Below are positions 1-9,599 of a DNA stretch of 64,000 nucleotides, in pieces. Positions within the stretch are counted from its first letter, which is position 1. Each line of letters opens with the position of its first letter. This DNA comes from Pseudomonas fluorescens (GTDB lineage Bacteria; Pseudomonadota; Gammaproteobacteria; Pseudomonadales; Pseudomonadaceae), in contig NZ_VCNJ01000003.1 of assembly GCF_005938625.1 (NCBI RefSeq), positions 186,001-250,000 of the forward strand, written 5' to 3'. The notes below the pieces were generated by a model. That model did no database searches, had not been told where the DNA came from, and was given only the letters and a program-made list of their open reading frames with translations. The translations under genes and the position numbers were made by a program.

Positions 1-346
1 AGGCCGCACGATTGCCTTCCACCAGCAGCGCCACGACGGTGCTGCCCATGATGCTGTCGTGGCGCCCGGCGGTGACCGTCAACTCCTGCCCCAAGCGCCG
101 GTTCAGCCAGTGCAGGCACTGGCGAATGGCTTTGAGGCGTTCGTCGAAGTCCTCGTGTTGCGGCAGTTCAGCCAGGCTGGCGACGATCAACTGGCTGGCG
201 ATGTCGCCACCCTGATGACCGCCCATGCCGTCCGCGACCACCCACAGCCCCTGCTGTGGCGAGTCGAGGAAGGCATCTTCGTTGCGCGCCCGCACCTTGC
301 CCGGGTCGGTACGCGCCGCGCTGCGCCAGGCACTGGCCACCAGCAT
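1..346 (-). CDS. pppA: PP2C-family Ser/Thr phosphatase of T6SS (Stp1/PppA), 3' end outside window
   Basis: Only the first 115 codons lie in the window. The reading frame starts at an ATG that overlaps the tssM stop codon (TGATG), so the two genes are translationally coupled. PP2C signatures are clear: RNED at about residues 21-24 and DGMGGHQGG at 39-47, whose acidic residues bind the catalytic Mn/Mg ions. In P. aeruginosa the phosphatase (Stp1 in H2, PppA in H1) reverses threonine phosphorylation of the Fha scaffold by the paired kinase and so tunes T6SS assembly. The position directly after tssM matches the H2 cluster, and a kinase gene (stk1/ppkA type) would be expected just beyond the window edge. 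Family assignment is firm; the partner is inferred. Confidence 0.9.
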   Translation of the reverse strand, partial: MLVASAWRSAARTDPGKVRARNEDAFLDSPQQGLWVVADGMGGHQGGDIASQLIVASLAELPQHEDFDERLKAIRQCLHWLNRRLGQELTVTAGRHDSIMGSTVVALLVEGNRAA

Positions 347-3300
347 CAGAGCTGCACCGGCATACGGAAGGTGCGCAGTACGCCCATGTCGAACGGGTTC
401 GGCGTGCGCTGGCTGGTCAGCAGGTAGTTGGCGCGCAGGCCACCTACGTCGGCTTTCAGCACCAGCACGTCGCGACCGGTCAGGTACTCGGTCTGCATCA
501 GGTCGAACAGGCGGAACAGCGACCACGGGCCGGAGTTCTTCTCGATGCCGATCGGGCGCCCGGCCATTTTGTCCATGACCAGACTGGTGCGACCGTCTTC
601 AGCATCGGTCGGCCATTTGAACGACATTGGCAGGATCGGACCGTGGCGGTATTCCATGGTCTTGTCGCCGAACTTGAACTCGGAACGGCTGACCGCCGGA
701 TCGAGGGTGTACGGCTCCAGTTTGAACTGCACGGTCGGCTCGGCCGGGTTGATCGAGAAGAAGCTCTGACGAATCGTCAGCGCTGCCGCCATCTGGTCCA
801 GATACATTTTCGATACCGGCAGGCTGTGGCCGTCGACGCTGCGCATGCGGTAGTTGCCCGGATCGCCGCTGACGAATGGACGCATGTAGCTGTCGAAGAA
901 GCGGTCGACGGTGCCTTGAGCGCGGAAGAACTCGCGGAAGTCGCTGATCGCCACGTCGCTGGTGCTGCTGGCGCTGAACGGATAACGCTTGCTGATGGTT
1001 TTGCCATACACGCTGTACAGCTCGTTCTGATAGCGGCCGTTCAGGTATTGGTAAGCATCGTTAAGCACCAGACGCCACGAGTCTTCGGCCAGCACGTTGA
1101 ACCACACGCTGAGCGGACGCGGCAGACGGCTGGACGCATTGCGCAGGTTGGTCAGCGCATCACGCTGGCCGCTCATGCGGGTTTTCGCCATTTCGAACGC
1201 GGCTTGTTCCGGCGTGCTGGAACGGGCCAGACCGGCCAGTTGCAGTTGCAGGTCGTTGAGCGCGCTCAGCGCAGGCGTGAGATCCGCCGCCGGGCCGTTG
1301 TTGTCATCGAGCAAACGATGCAGCGGTTCGAAGCGGCGTTGCAGCGACTTCTTCGCGGTGTCCGGCAGGGTCTTCGCCACGTTCAGGGCCGAAGCCTTGT
1401 CCGCCACGGCAGACGCCAGTTTGCCGACTTTACCCAGTTTGCCCTTCTGCCCAGCCAGCGCATCAGCAGCGTCGCCAGCTTCTTCAACAGGATCTGCAGC
1501 GGCCTGGAAGCGGGTGTTCTCACGCACTTCGGTGAGCAATGCCAGCACCGGCGAGTTGGCCGAGGTCAGGCCCGCCAGTTGTTCGGCGCCTTCACCGGCG
1601 TCGCTGATCGGCGGCAGAGCAACCTGGCCGACGGCTTCGCTCCAGTAGTTGGCGTAGTCGCGGAAGTACAGTTGCTCCAGCTCGACCATCAGGCGACGCA
1701 AGTCCATGTCGCTGATGCCCGCGCCTTCGCCGAGTACCCAGTTGTCACGCAGGATGTCGGTGACCAGCGCCGAACCCTGTACCGAGAAGTACTGCTGATA
1801 ACCGGTTTGCGTGTAGAACCCCGGGATCACGTATTCGGTGCCGATAAACAGCGAGCCTTGTGGACCGAGGTGTTGGCTGAAGCGGTAGTCCGGCAGATTG
1901 CGCGCCTGCTCGCGGAGCACGCGGTAAACCACGGTGGCCAGCGATTCGCTGCGCAATACCTGACGCGCCTGAGTGACCAATTGGTCGTTCAGCGGGTAGA
2001 TAAACGGCTGCTTCAGCAGGCGATCGAAGTGCGCACTCAAACCGTTCTGTACGGCGGTGTTGCCGGTATAGCGCGTCGACCAGTCAGTAGCGACCCAGTC
2101 CTTGAGCCACGCGGCATCGCGACGATCCTTCATGTTCAACATCAGGTACGCGCGCAGGCTGTTGAGCAGGCGGTCGCGGTCCTTCATGTTGGCGCGGATC
2201 TGCCCTTCGAGCATGGTCGCCACCCGTGGCAGCAGTTGCTTTTCAAGCTCGCGCTCGTAAGCCTCCTTGACCACTGGATTGACGTCTTCGCCTTGATACA
2301 GACCGCCACGTTCGTGGTAGGAAACGTCGCCCTTCTTCGGGAAGATCTGCGTCGCGGCGTAGCTGGTATCGAGGGTTTTCAGTACGCCCATGGCGTCATC
2401 ACGCGGCGACAATGCCGTGCGCTGCTGCGTCCAGTTCTGCGCCAGATTGCGCAGGTTTTCCAGGCGCTCGTAGTTGGCCGAGAAACCGCCCGCCCAGAGC
2501 ATACCGAACAGTGCCAGTGCCGCCAGTGCGCCGACGTACAACGCACGTTGGCCCCAATGAATACGGCTGCGTTCGCGCTTGTCCAGACCGGCCAGGTCGG
2601 ATTCCGGGAAAATCACCTGGCTGAACAAGTGATGGATAAACCGCGAACGGCCGCTGCGCAGGGTCGGCAGCACACCGGCGCTCATGCCGAGGCTGGCGCC
2701 TATACCGGCAGTGGTTGCATCCATCTCTTGGGTCAGGTGCGGCGCGCTGGTCAGGTAGAAACCACGCAGTTGCGTGGCACGCTGATAACGGTTGCCAGTG
2801 AACGCCATGTCGACGAACAGGCACAGGCGCTCGCCGATCTGCCCGAGTTGATGCGGGAAGTCGAGGATGCGGCCACGGCGCTGAGTGTCGCGCTCAGAGT
2901 GCATGCGCATGATCACTTGGCTGTTGAGGCGACGCAGCAGTTCTTCGAACTCATTGCGCAGCACAGCGACGTCGGTGCCGACCTGATCCTTGCGGAAACT
3001 GGTGCCGAGCACTTGATCGCTTTCTTCGCGGGTCAATTGATCGAAGAACTCGTCGAAGCCGAGCAGCTTGTCAGCCTTGCTCAGGACCAGATACACCGGC
3101 ACGTCGACGTGCAGTTTCTGATGCACGTCTTGCAGACGGCCGCGAACCTGGCGCGCGAGGGTGTCGATGTCCTGCTCACTGCCGCCGAGCAGGGTTTCCA
3201 CCGGAATGGTCACCAGCACGCCGTTCAACGGACGCCCGCGACGACGCTTGCGCAGCAGCTCCAGCAACGTTGTCCAGGCACCGCCGTCGACTTCCACATC

Positions 3301-3885
3301 CGGTTGCGTGGTGTAACGCCCGGCGGTGTCGATCAGCACACCGTGGTCGGCGAAGTACCAGTCGCAATGACGGGTGCCGAGGGTGTCGCGGGTCAGCTTG
3401 CGGTCGATCTTGTTGATCGGGAATTCCAGACCGGAGAAGTCCAGCAGGCTGGTCTTGCCCGAGGCCTGCGGGCCGATCAGCAGGTACCACGGCAAGTCAC
3501 TGCGCCAGCGTTCGCTGCGGCCGCGATACAGGCTGGAAGTCTTCAGGGTTTTCAGCGCGTCTTTGAAGCGCGCCTTCAACTCTTTCTGCTCTTCGTCGAT
3601 CAGCTCTTCGCGGCGAATGCGGTCCTGGCCGTCTTCGCTTTCTTCCTCGGCTTTCTTGCGGATACCGCTGCGCCAGCTGACGAAGACCATGGTCAGGCCC
3701 CAGATCAGGAACAGCACAGCGATGGTCAGCAAGCGCGCGGTCGCACTCTCCCAGAACTTGTAGTCATCAACCGCCAACAACGGGCCGACGAACCACACCA
3801 GCAGCGCCACAAACAGCACCAGCAGCAAGGTCCAGACCCAGGTCTGGCGCAGGAAGGCGCCGACTTTCTTGAAAAACTTTTTCAT
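346..3885 (-). CDS. tssM: T6SS membrane-complex protein TssM (IcmF)
   Basis: About 1179 aa, the usual size for TssM. The chosen start (MKKFFKK) lies 17 codons inside the longest open frame, has a GGGAC ribosome-binding site and falls 13 nt after tssL. Two N-terminal membrane segments lie at about residues 17-36 and 51-71. A cytoplasmic NTPase-like domain carries a Walker A motif (GPQASGKT, about 138-145). A third membrane helix at about 440-460 (YVGALAALALFGMLW) precedes the long periplasmic domain that contacts the TssJ lipoprotein. With TssL and TssJ it forms the trans-envelope complex on which the baseplate docks. The intact Walker A suggests an ATP-binding TssM subtype. Confident by sequence and by neighbours tssL and pppA. 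Confidence 0.96.
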   Translation of the reverse strand: MKKFFKKVGAFLRQTWVWTLLLVLFVALLVWFVGPLLAVDDYKFWESATARLLTIAVLFLIWGLTMVFVSWRSGIRKKAEEESEDGQDRIRREELIDEEQKELKARFKDALKTLKTSSLYRGRSERWRSDLPWYLLIGPQASGKTSLLDFSGLEFPINKIDRKLTRDTLGTRHCDWYFADHGVLIDTAGRYTTQPDVEVDGGAWTTLLELLRKRRRGRPLNGVLVTIPVETLLGGSEQDIDTLARQVRGRLQDVHQKLHVDVPVYLVLSKADKLLGFDEFFDQLTREESDQVLGTSFRKDQVGTDVAVLRNEFEELLRRLNSQVIMRMHSERDTQRRGRILDFPHQLGQIGERLCLFVDMAFTGNRYQRATQLRGFYLTSAPHLTQEMDATTAGIGASLGMSAGVLPTLRSGRSRFIHHLFSQVIFPESDLAGLDKRERSRIHWGQRALYVGALAALALFGMLWAGGFSANYERLENLRNLAQNWTQQRTALSPRDDAMGVLKTLDTSYAATQIFPKKGDVSYHERGGLYQGEDVNPVVKEAYERELEKQLLPRVATMLEGQIRANMKDRDRLLNSLRAYLMLNMKDRRDAAWLKDWVATDWSTRYTGNTAVQNGLSAHFDRLLKQPFIYPLNDQLVTQARQVLRSESLATVVYRVLREQARNLPDYRFSQHLGPQGSLFIGTEYVIPGFYTQTGYQQYFSVQGSALVTDILRDNWVLGEGAGISDMDLRRLMVELEQLYFRDYANYWSEAVGQVALPPISDAGEGAEQLAGLTSANSPVLALLTEVRENTRFQAAADPVEEAGDAADALAGQKGKLGKVGKLASAVADKASALNVAKTLPDTAKKSLQRRFEPLHRLLDDNNGPAADLTPALSALNDLQLQLAGLARSSTPEQAAFEMAKTRMSGQRDALTNLRNASSRLPRPLSVWFNVLAEDSWRLVLNDAYQYLNGRYQNELYSVYGKTISKRYPFSASSTSDVAISDFREFFRAQGTVDRFFDSYMRPFVSGDPGNYRMRSVDGHSLPVSKMYLDQMAAALTIRQSFFSINPAEPTVQFKLEPYTLDPAVSRSEFKFGDKTMEYRHGPILPMSFKWPTDAEDGRTSLVMDKMAGRPIGIEKNSGPWSLFRLFDLMQTEYLTGRDVLVLKADVGGLRANYLLTSQRTPNPFDMGVLRTFRMPVQL

Positions 3886-3898
3886 CACACGTCCCTGT

Positions 3899-4774
3899 TT
3901 ACGGCTGCGACTGCGGTTGCACCGCGGCCGGATCAAGCGGCTGATAAGGTTGCAGAACGGTGTCGCGCTGCTCGCCCAAGACCCAGGCGAAGCCCGAATA
4001 CATCACCACCAGACAGACGAAGGTGAACAGCACCACCATCCACGCCGGCACGATGCGCACCAGGTTGCGACGCTGATCGTTCAAACCTTCCCAGTGCGGC
4101 GACAACTCGCGCGGCACGTCGCCACGCAACTGACGGATCTGCCGGTACAAGGCGTCACGGATGCCTTCGAGTTCGAGCATGCCGCGTGCCTGGACGCGGT
4201 ACTTGCCCTCGAAACCGAGGGACAGGCACAGGTACATCAGCTCAAGCATCGGCAGGTGCTTGACCGGGTTCTTCGACAGTCGATCGAGCAACTGGAAGAA
4301 CTTCTCGCCACCGAAGGTTTCGTTGTGGAAGCTGCTCAGCAGGCTCATCTGCGACCATTCGCTTTCGTTGCCCCACGGTGTGGTCACGACAGCTTCGTCG
4401 ACCACGGTGCAAAGCACGTAACGCGCGGCCATCACCTGGCTGCTTTCGGCGCCGTTGTGCAGGGCGCGTACTTCAAACAGTTTCAGCCCGGCAGTCAGAC
4501 GCTCGTTGAGTGCGTACAAGTCTTCGCGGGTTTCGCTGTGCTTGAGGCGCACCACTTCCGAAAGCAGCTCGGACGAGGCAGCGACCAGCGAATTGAGGCT
4601 GATGTTGAACGCTTCGGCCGGGCGCAGGCGCGCGGCGTAGATCATGCGTTCTTCCAGTTGCTCGAAACGCGGCGGCGCGGCGAAGTCGGTCAGCGGACTC
4701 GATGCCGGTCCGTGGCCCTGACGATCGAGCAGGACGGTTTTGTCGTCCTGGTTGTAATCCGTTTCCTTGATCAT
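3899..4774 (-). CDS. tssL: T6SS inner-membrane protein TssL (DotU/IcmH family)
   Basis: 291 aa. A cytoplasmic DotU-type domain is followed by a single C-terminal membrane helix at about 245-265 (MVVLFTFVCLVVMYSGFAWV) and a short proline/glutamine-rich periplasmic tail, the expected C-tail-anchored topology. There is no OmpA-like peptidoglycan-binding extension, so cell-wall anchoring must come from another subunit. It pairs with TssM and contacts TssK of the baseplate. It lies 5 nt downstream of tssK and 13 nt upstream of tssM in the same operon. Confidence 0.95.
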   Translation of the reverse strand: MIKETDYNQDDKTVLLDRQGHGPASSPLTDFAAPPRFEQLEERMIYAARLRPAEAFNISLNSLVAASSELLSEVVRLKHSETREDLYALNERLTAGLKLFEVRALHNGAESSQVMAARYVLCTVVDEAVVTTPWGNESEWSQMSLLSSFHNETFGGEKFFQLLDRLSKNPVKHLPMLELMYLCLSLGFEGKYRVQARGMLELEGIRDALYRQIRQLRGDVPRELSPHWEGLNDQRRNLVRIVPAWMVVLFTFVCLVVMYSGFAWVLGEQRDTVLQPYQPLDPAAVQPQSQP

Positions 4775-4779
4775 GTCGG

Positions 4780-6111
4780 TCAGTTCCTGATGGCCCAGAA
4801 TTTCAGTTCAAGCTCGGCGAATTCGCCGGACACGTGGAACGCGAAACCGCCGGAGCGCTCGAGTTGTGCCAGGTCTTCGGAACTGAGTTCGAGGATGAAA
4901 TAGGTTTTGTTCGAGTGGAACGCGATCTGCCGCGGGGCCACCGGCAACGGTTTGACCTTGATCCCCGGCAGGTGCAGGTTGACCAGTTGGCGGATACGCT
5001 CCACCGGGCCGACCTTGAGGTGCGCCGGCAAGCGATGGCGCAGTTCTTCGGAGTCGCAGTTGGCACTGGCTGCCAGCACGAACGACGCCGAGCCGAGCAG
5101 TTTGTGGTCGTGCAACGGCGAGACGATGATGCCGTACTGACGCGCTTGCAGGATCAGTTCGATGGCGTGCTGTTCGAGCACCATCGACAGCACCTGACGA
5201 ATCGCTTCCATCAGTTTGCGGAAGCTGCCGCCCTGATCGGCGTGGGAGTAGCGGCTGTCCAGACGCGGACGTTTGCTTTCGCCGGAGAAGGTCGCCAGAT
5301 CGCCGAGCATAGTCAGCAGCGTGCGATACAACTCTTCCGGATGCACCTGCTCCAGGCCGAGGTAGTGGCGCAGCAACAGTTCGGTGCGGTTGATCAGTTG
5401 CAGCATCATGAAGTCGCCGACTTCCGCACCGCCGACCTTGCCGTTGGAGCGAATCCGCTCGGCAATCGTGTCGCCACGGTGGTTGAGCATGCTGATGACT
5501 TCTTTCAGGCACGACAGCAGATAGCTGGAGGCGTGGGCCTGAATGTAGGTCGGCACGAAGTCCGGATCGAGGCTGATCACGCCGTCCGGCGTGGTGTCGA
5601 GCACGTCGCAGATCTTCAGCTTCACGTAGGCCTGATCGCTCTGCTGCTCGCCGAGCAACAGTTTGAAGTCCGGGCGACCGCAGCTGACCTGGCTGGCGGA
5701 ATCGTCGCCGGCGTTGGAGTCGGCCACTTCGGCGTCGTACGCGGTGTAGCGTGCGAGCACGTCGGACTGCTCCGGACGGCGCGACTCGATGTGGTTACCA
5801 GTGACCAGCGGCAGCGCCAGGTAGATCGGCGTGTTGCCAGTGTTCGGCGGCACGTCCAGCGCCAGCGGCTCAGTGTTGCCACCGAGTTCGAACAGGCTGC
5901 CGTCCGGCAGAATCCCCGAGGCTTCACTGATTACCAGTTTGCCCATGTTGAGGAACTGCAGGTCGATCTCCAGATTGAGGAAACCCCAGGTGTAACCACC
6001 CAGCAATTGCGTGCGGGTTTTCATCTGGTGATCGTAATAACGATCGTTGTGCTGGAAGTGCTGCGGACGCAGCAGCATGCCTTCCTGCCAAATGACTTTA
6101 TGGGTATTCAT
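4780..6111 (-). CDS. tssK: T6SS baseplate protein TssK
   Basis: 443 aa, standard TssK length. It begins with the family-typical MNTHKVIWQEGMLLRPQHFQ. TssK is a trimeric adaptor that links the TssEFG wedge and VgrG hub to the TssL/TssM membrane complex. It is separated from tssJ by only 2 nt and from tssL by 5 nt, consistent with tight co-expression of the membrane-complex block tssJ-K-L-M. No anomalies seen. Confidence 0.97.
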   Translation of the reverse strand: MNTHKVIWQEGMLLRPQHFQHNDRYYDHQMKTRTQLLGGYTWGFLNLEIDLQFLNMGKLVISEASGILPDGSLFELGGNTEPLALDVPPNTGNTPIYLALPLVTGNHIESRRPEQSDVLARYTAYDAEVADSNAGDDSASQVSCGRPDFKLLLGEQQSDQAYVKLKICDVLDTTPDGVISLDPDFVPTYIQAHASSYLLSCLKEVISMLNHRGDTIAERIRSNGKVGGAEVGDFMMLQLINRTELLLRHYLGLEQVHPEELYRTLLTMLGDLATFSGESKRPRLDSRYSHADQGGSFRKLMEAIRQVLSMVLEQHAIELILQARQYGIIVSPLHDHKLLGSASFVLAASANCDSEELRHRLPAHLKVGPVERIRQLVNLHLPGIKVKPLPVAPRQIAFHSNKTYFILELSSEDLAQLERSGGFAFHVSGEFAELELKFWAIRN

Positions 6112-6113
6112 GA

Positions 6114-6614
6114 TCAGTCATCCGCCTTGGCGAGCACTTGATTGGTGTTGCGGATGCCGGTCTGGTCCAGAGTCAGGTCGACTTCGGTGACTTCCAGCGG
6201 AGTGATCTGAACGGTGTGGCGCCATTGAGTGTCCGGCAAGTCGCGGTAAGCGGCGAGAACGCCGACATAAAGGCTGCCCTCTTCCACCTTGAGCTTCATT
6301 TCCACGGTTTCACCCGGGCGCAGTTCGAGTTCTTCGCTGGCCACCAGATCCGGGTTGAGGGATTCCTTGGCGCGTTCGTAAAGGCTGAAGAAATCAGCGT
6401 TCTCGAAGGTCACCGGGTGCTTGAGTTCGAACAGGCGCACGACGATCGGCGACGGCCGACCGTTGAGGTCCGGGTTGAGCTGATCGCTACCGGTCAGCTT
6501 CAGGTTGATCTTGGTCACTTTCGAGTACGGCGACAGCGACGAGCAACCGGCGAGCAACACCAGTACGGTGAGCGCAGTCAGCGTCTTGAAAAAAGCGGTC
6601 GAGCGGCGAGACAT
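6114..6614 (-). CDS. tssJ: T6SS outer-membrane lipoprotein TssJ
   Basis: 166 aa from the chosen start. The longest frame begins MMRM, but the AAGGA motif has good spacing (8 nt) only to the fourth codon, so the start is placed there; the first ATG overlaps the fha stop. A lipoprotein signal peptide ends in the lipobox LLAGC, followed by SSL, so it should be lipidated and carried to the outer membrane. The rest is the compact beta-sandwich domain typical of TssJ/Lip, which holds the periplasmic domain of TssM. Translationally coupled to fha. Confidence 0.93.
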   Translation of the reverse strand: MSRRSTAFFKTLTALTVLVLLAGCSSLSPYSKVTKINLKLTGSDQLNPDLNGRPSPIVVRLFELKHPVTFENADFFSLYERAKESLNPDLVASEELELRPGETVEMKLKVEEGSLYVGVLAAYRDLPDTQWRHTVQITPLEVTEVDLTLDQTGIRNTNQVLAKADD

Positions 6615-6619
6615 GCGCA

Positions 6620-7816
6620 TCATCCTTGGTGGTCGGTGTGGAGGGTGGAGATCAGGCGGATCTGTTCTTCGTAGGCCTGGGCAAAGTCGCGGGCCAGCAG
6701 ACGCTCGCTCCAGTCATCGTCCTGACGCAGCGCCTGGTGATAACGGCCGAACGCTCTCCAGCGCCCGCCCGAGGTGGCGATCAACGGCTTGTTGTCACGC
6801 TCGAAACGCAGGGTCAGTTGCTCCGGCGAGAAATGCTCCAGGGTGCCGCGCACGGCGGCGCGGCTGGCGGTCAGCAGTGCCACTTGATGCGCCTGCAGAT
6901 CGCGGAACGCACGGGAGATAGCTTGCTCGGCCGGCAGATGGCCGGGCTTGCTTGGCTGCAACAGAATCTGCAGGGCTTCGCTCGGGTCGACGGCGAATTT
7001 CAGCGGGTTCTTGTTGGTGCCTTGCACGGTGGTCTGGGCCAAACGCAGTTCGTTTTTCAGCTCCGAACGGGTACGCAGGCTCTGCTGCAGACCGCCGATG
7101 CTCTGCCGCAACAGACGCGCAGCATTGAGCGCCAGGGCTTCGCGTTCGTCGTGGCTGAGGCCTTTGACGTCGACGCCCAGCGCAGCACCGAAGTGCTCCC
7201 AGAAACCTTCGCTTTGACGCTCAACGGCTTTCGGCGCCGGAGCAGGCTCTGGTTCGGCAGGCGCGGCGATCAGCTCCGGCACCATCAGGCTTTCCATGTC
7301 GATGCGCGCGTAGTCGGCGCGCTGACGGGAGTCTTCAGGCTTGGTGTTCGGTGCCAGCAGTTCGTCGATTTCCGAGTACACGCGTTCTTGCTGTTCGAGG
7401 GCATTGAGCGGGTCGAGATCGAGGAACGCGTCATCGGGAATGATGCTGCCGGCAGCGCGCGGGCGGCCGACTTCACCGTCGAAGGTCGCCGGGTCGCGCA
7501 CCAAGCGCGCGCGAATTTCGAAGTCACCCAGCACGTAGGTGCTGCCATGCTCGATGCGCACCGGTTCGCCTTTGTGCAGACGCGCGCCGCTCTCGCCGTC
7601 CTGGACACCGTTGCTGCTGGTGTCGGTGAGGAAGAACGTGCCCTCGCGGTAGCTGACAATCGCGTGGTGATTGGACAGGTGACGCTTGCGGTCAGGGATG
7701 ATCCAGTCGCAGTCCTCGCCCCGCCCGATCACGCCGCCGGCCTGTTTAAAGGTCTTCTGGCACAACTCGGTGGGCACGAACTGCTTGGTGTTCAGCATTT
7801 CGAAAACCAATTCCAT
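6620..7816 (-). CDS. fha: T6SS FHA-domain scaffold protein (Fha/TagH)
   Basis: 398 aa. An N-terminal forkhead-associated domain at about residues 25-95 shows the phosphothreonine-binding signature GR (31-32), S48-x-x-H51 and TSSNG (about 65-69). A Pro/Glu/Ala-rich linker follows, then a C-terminal TagH-type domain of about 190 residues. In P. aeruginosa, Fha binds phosphothreonine made by the PpkA/Stk1 kinase and promotes apparatus assembly. The PP2C phosphatase at the end of this cluster supports post-translational control. It lies 18 nt downstream of the 46-aa lipoprotein gene and upstream of tssJ, as in H2-T6SS. Confidence 0.93.
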   Translation of the reverse strand: MELVFEMLNTKQFVPTELCQKTFKQAGGVIGRGEDCDWIIPDRKRHLSNHHAIVSYREGTFFLTDTSSNGVQDGESGARLHKGEPVRIEHGSTYVLGDFEIRARLVRDPATFDGEVGRPRAAGSIIPDDAFLDLDPLNALEQQERVYSEIDELLAPNTKPEDSRQRADYARIDMESLMVPELIAAPAEPEPAPAPKAVERQSEGFWEHFGAALGVDVKGLSHDEREALALNAARLLRQSIGGLQQSLRTRSELKNELRLAQTTVQGTNKNPLKFAVDPSEALQILLQPSKPGHLPAEQAISRAFRDLQAHQVALLTASRAAVRGTLEHFSPEQLTLRFERDNKPLIATSGGRWRAFGRYHQALRQDDDWSERLLARDFAQAYEEQIRLISTLHTDHQG

Positions 7817-7834
7817 GTTTGATGCTCCTTGCGG

Positions 7835-7975
7835 TCACTTGCCGCGATTGACCGCTTGCGGATCACCCAACGGGCGATAGTCGTTGTCGTTGAATTTGTA
7901 ATTACCGCTACAGCCGCCAAGGCCGCATAGAACGACGAGGGTCAGCAGGGCAGCTTGCCAGTGACGAACAGACAT
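7835..7975 (-). CDS. 46-residue T6SS-associated lipoprotein (OrfX-like)
   Basis: A short gene between sfa and fha. The product starts MSVRHWQAALLTLVVLCGLGGCSGNY in outline: a hydrophobic signal followed by a GGC lipobox at about residues 19-21 and only about 25 mature residues, ending at TGA. In P. aeruginosa H2-T6SS a comparably small ORF (PA1664, orfX) occupies the same slot, as I recall. The lipobox, codon use and conserved position argue it is real. It is probably lipidated; its role in secretion is unknown. Codirectional with the whole cluster, 18 nt upstream of fha. Confidence 0.8.
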   Translation of the reverse strand: MSVRHWQAALLTLVVLCGLGGCSGNYKFNDNDYRPLGDPQAVNRGK

Positions 7976-8000
7976 CAGAGGGTCTCCAGGTGTAGACAAA

Positions 8001-8031
8001 GCACAAAGCGCCGACCCTTGCGGGCGGCGCT
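8001..8031 (-). terminator. Hairpin between sfa and the small lipoprotein gene (attenuator-like)
   Basis: On the minus strand AGCGCCG-CCC-GCAA-GGG-T-CGGCGCT forms a strong stem (8031-8007) followed by a short T-containing run, TTTGTGC. It lies about 38 nt after the sfa stop and 26 nt before the 46-aa lipoprotein start. The weak U-tract suggests partial termination or an RNA-stability element, not a full stop, because the genes downstream belong to the same system. Confidence 0.5.
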
Positions 8032-8068
8032 GAAATTGGTTTTTGCGGGAAAATCGATGACCTTTTGC

Positions 8069-9589
8069 CTACCCATCGAAATCTCCCAGATTGATGTTCA
8101 AACGGCCGAGCCGATACAGCAGCGTGCGCCGTGGCAGGCCCAGTTCGCGGGCGGCGAGGGTCTGGTTGCCGTCGTTTTTGCGCAGGCAATCAAGCAATAA
8201 AGTGCGTTCGACCTGCTCCAGACGTTCGCGCAGATTCAGGTGGCTGTTGTCTTCCGGCATCGGTTCCATGCGCAGGGAGAAATGCTCGGCGAGCAACTCG
8301 CCGCCTTCGCACAACAGCACCGCGCGCTCGACCAAGGCCTTGAGTTCACGCACGTTGCCGGGGAAGTTGTAGCCGGACAGGTGCTCCAGCGCAGCACTCG
8401 ACCAACGCACCGGATCGCGCTGCAAATACGTGCAAGTCTTCTCGGCGAAGTGCTGGGCCAGTTCGAGGATGTCGCCTTCACGCTGACGCAGTGCCGGCAG
8501 CTCGATCGGGAATTGCGCGAGGCGGTAATACAAGTCCTCGCGGAATTTGCCTTCGCTGACCAGCGTCGACAGATCGCGGTGGGTCGCAGCGATGATGCGC
8601 ACATCAATCTTGTGCGTATCGTTGGAACCCAGCGGACGAATCTCGCCTTCTTGCAACACGCGCAAGATCTTCGCCTGCAACGACAGCGGCATGTCGCCGA
8701 TCTCGTCGAGCAACAGCGTGCCGCCATTGGCCGCATCGAACAGGCCGGCGCGGTCGCGATCGGCACCAGTGAAGGCGCCTTTGCGATAGCCGAACAGCTC
8801 GCTTTCCAGCAGGTTTTCCGGGACCGCCGCGCAGTTCTGCACGATGAACGCCTGAGACCGACGCGGGCCGCAATCGTGAATCGCGCGGGCAACGACTTCT
8901 TTGCCGGTGCCGGTTTCGCCACGCAGCAGCACGGTGTACGGGCTGTGCAGGACTTTGCTGATCAGCGAATGGGTCTGGCGCATCGCCGCGCTTTTACCGA
9001 TCAGGCCATAGCCACTGATGCTCGGCACGCTGCGCGCAACCGTTGCCGACTCTGCCAACGGCTGACGCAAGCGTTGCAACAGATGCAATTGGCCGAGCAC
9101 GAACGAGCCGAGCTGGCCTAGGGAATCGGCGAAGCCTTGCAGGTTGGTACGACGACGGCTGGCGCAAAGCAGCAAACCTTCAACAGCTTTGTGCTGATTG
9201 ACCAGCGGCACGCACAACAGCGACTGCCACGGCGAGGTCGCCGCTGGCAGGAAACTGGTTTCGTGCAGGCTGCCGCTCAAGTCGTCGAGGCACACCACGC
9301 GGTTCTGGCACAGGGCAAATTGCAGCAGTTGCTCACCGTTGTAATCCGCCGGCAGGCTCGCCGCTTCACGCGGTTGCAGGGCGCCGTCGAGGCATTCGGC
9401 GTTCATCCCCAAGCACGTGTGGGTAGCGTCGAGCAGATACAGCTGCGTCAATTCGCAGCCGCTCAGCTCGGCCAACCCACGCACGAAGTCACCCAGCAAC
9501 GCAGCACCGTCCGCCGCCCGCGACAGACTGGCGAACTGCGCCAGCAACGCTTCGGCATAGACCAGTGGCTGCGGCACCTGAGTGAACAT
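8069..9589 (-). CDS. sfa: Sigma-54-dependent T6SS activator (Sfa family)
   Basis: 506 aa from the ATG at 9589, which has GAGG 8 nt upstream; an in-frame GTG lies 9 nt earlier. Domains in order: N-terminal GAF-like sensory domain (about 1-190); AAA+ domain with Walker A GETGTGKE (about 218-225), the sigma-54 contact loop GAFTGA (about 268) and Walker [10 protein letters not shown]-terminal Fis-type helix-turn-helix ([18 protein letters not shown]). It is an enhancer-binding protein that drives sigma-54 promoters. Located between clpV and the small lipoprotein as sfa2 is in H2-T6SS, it is the obvious in-cluster regulator; its targets (often hcp/vgrG or the cluster itself) are not shown by this sequence. 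Confidence 0.93.
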   Translation of the reverse strand: MFTQVPQPLVYAEALLAQFASLSRAADGAALLGDFVRGLAELSGCELTQLYLLDATHTCLGMNAECLDGALQPREAASLPADYNGEQLLQFALCQNRVVCLDDLSGSLHETSFLPAATSPWQSLLCVPLVNQHKAVEGLLLCASRRRTNLQGFADSLGQLGSFVLGQLHLLQRLRQPLAESATVARSVPSISGYGLIGKSAAMRQTHSLISKVLHSPYTVLLRGETGTGKEVVARAIHDCGPRRSQAFIVQNCAAVPENLLESELFGYRKGAFTGADRDRAGLFDAANGGTLLLDEIGDMPLSLQAKILRVLQEGEIRPLGSNDTHKIDVRIIAATHRDLSTLVSEGKFREDLYYRLAQFPIELPALRQREGDILELAQHFAEKTCTYLQRDPVRWSSAALEHLSGYNFPGNVRELKALVERAVLLCEGGELLAEHFSLRMEPMPEDNSHLNLRERLEQVERTLLLDCLRKNDGNQTLAARELGLPRRTLLYRLGRLNINLGDFDG

Positions 9590-9599
9590 CACACCCACC

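Noticed and set aside
256..4026. 1256-aa open frame on the plus strand
   Set aside because: It lies antisense to tssM, has no ribosome-binding site or recognisable family, and its length follows from GC-rich codon bias of tssM on the other strand.
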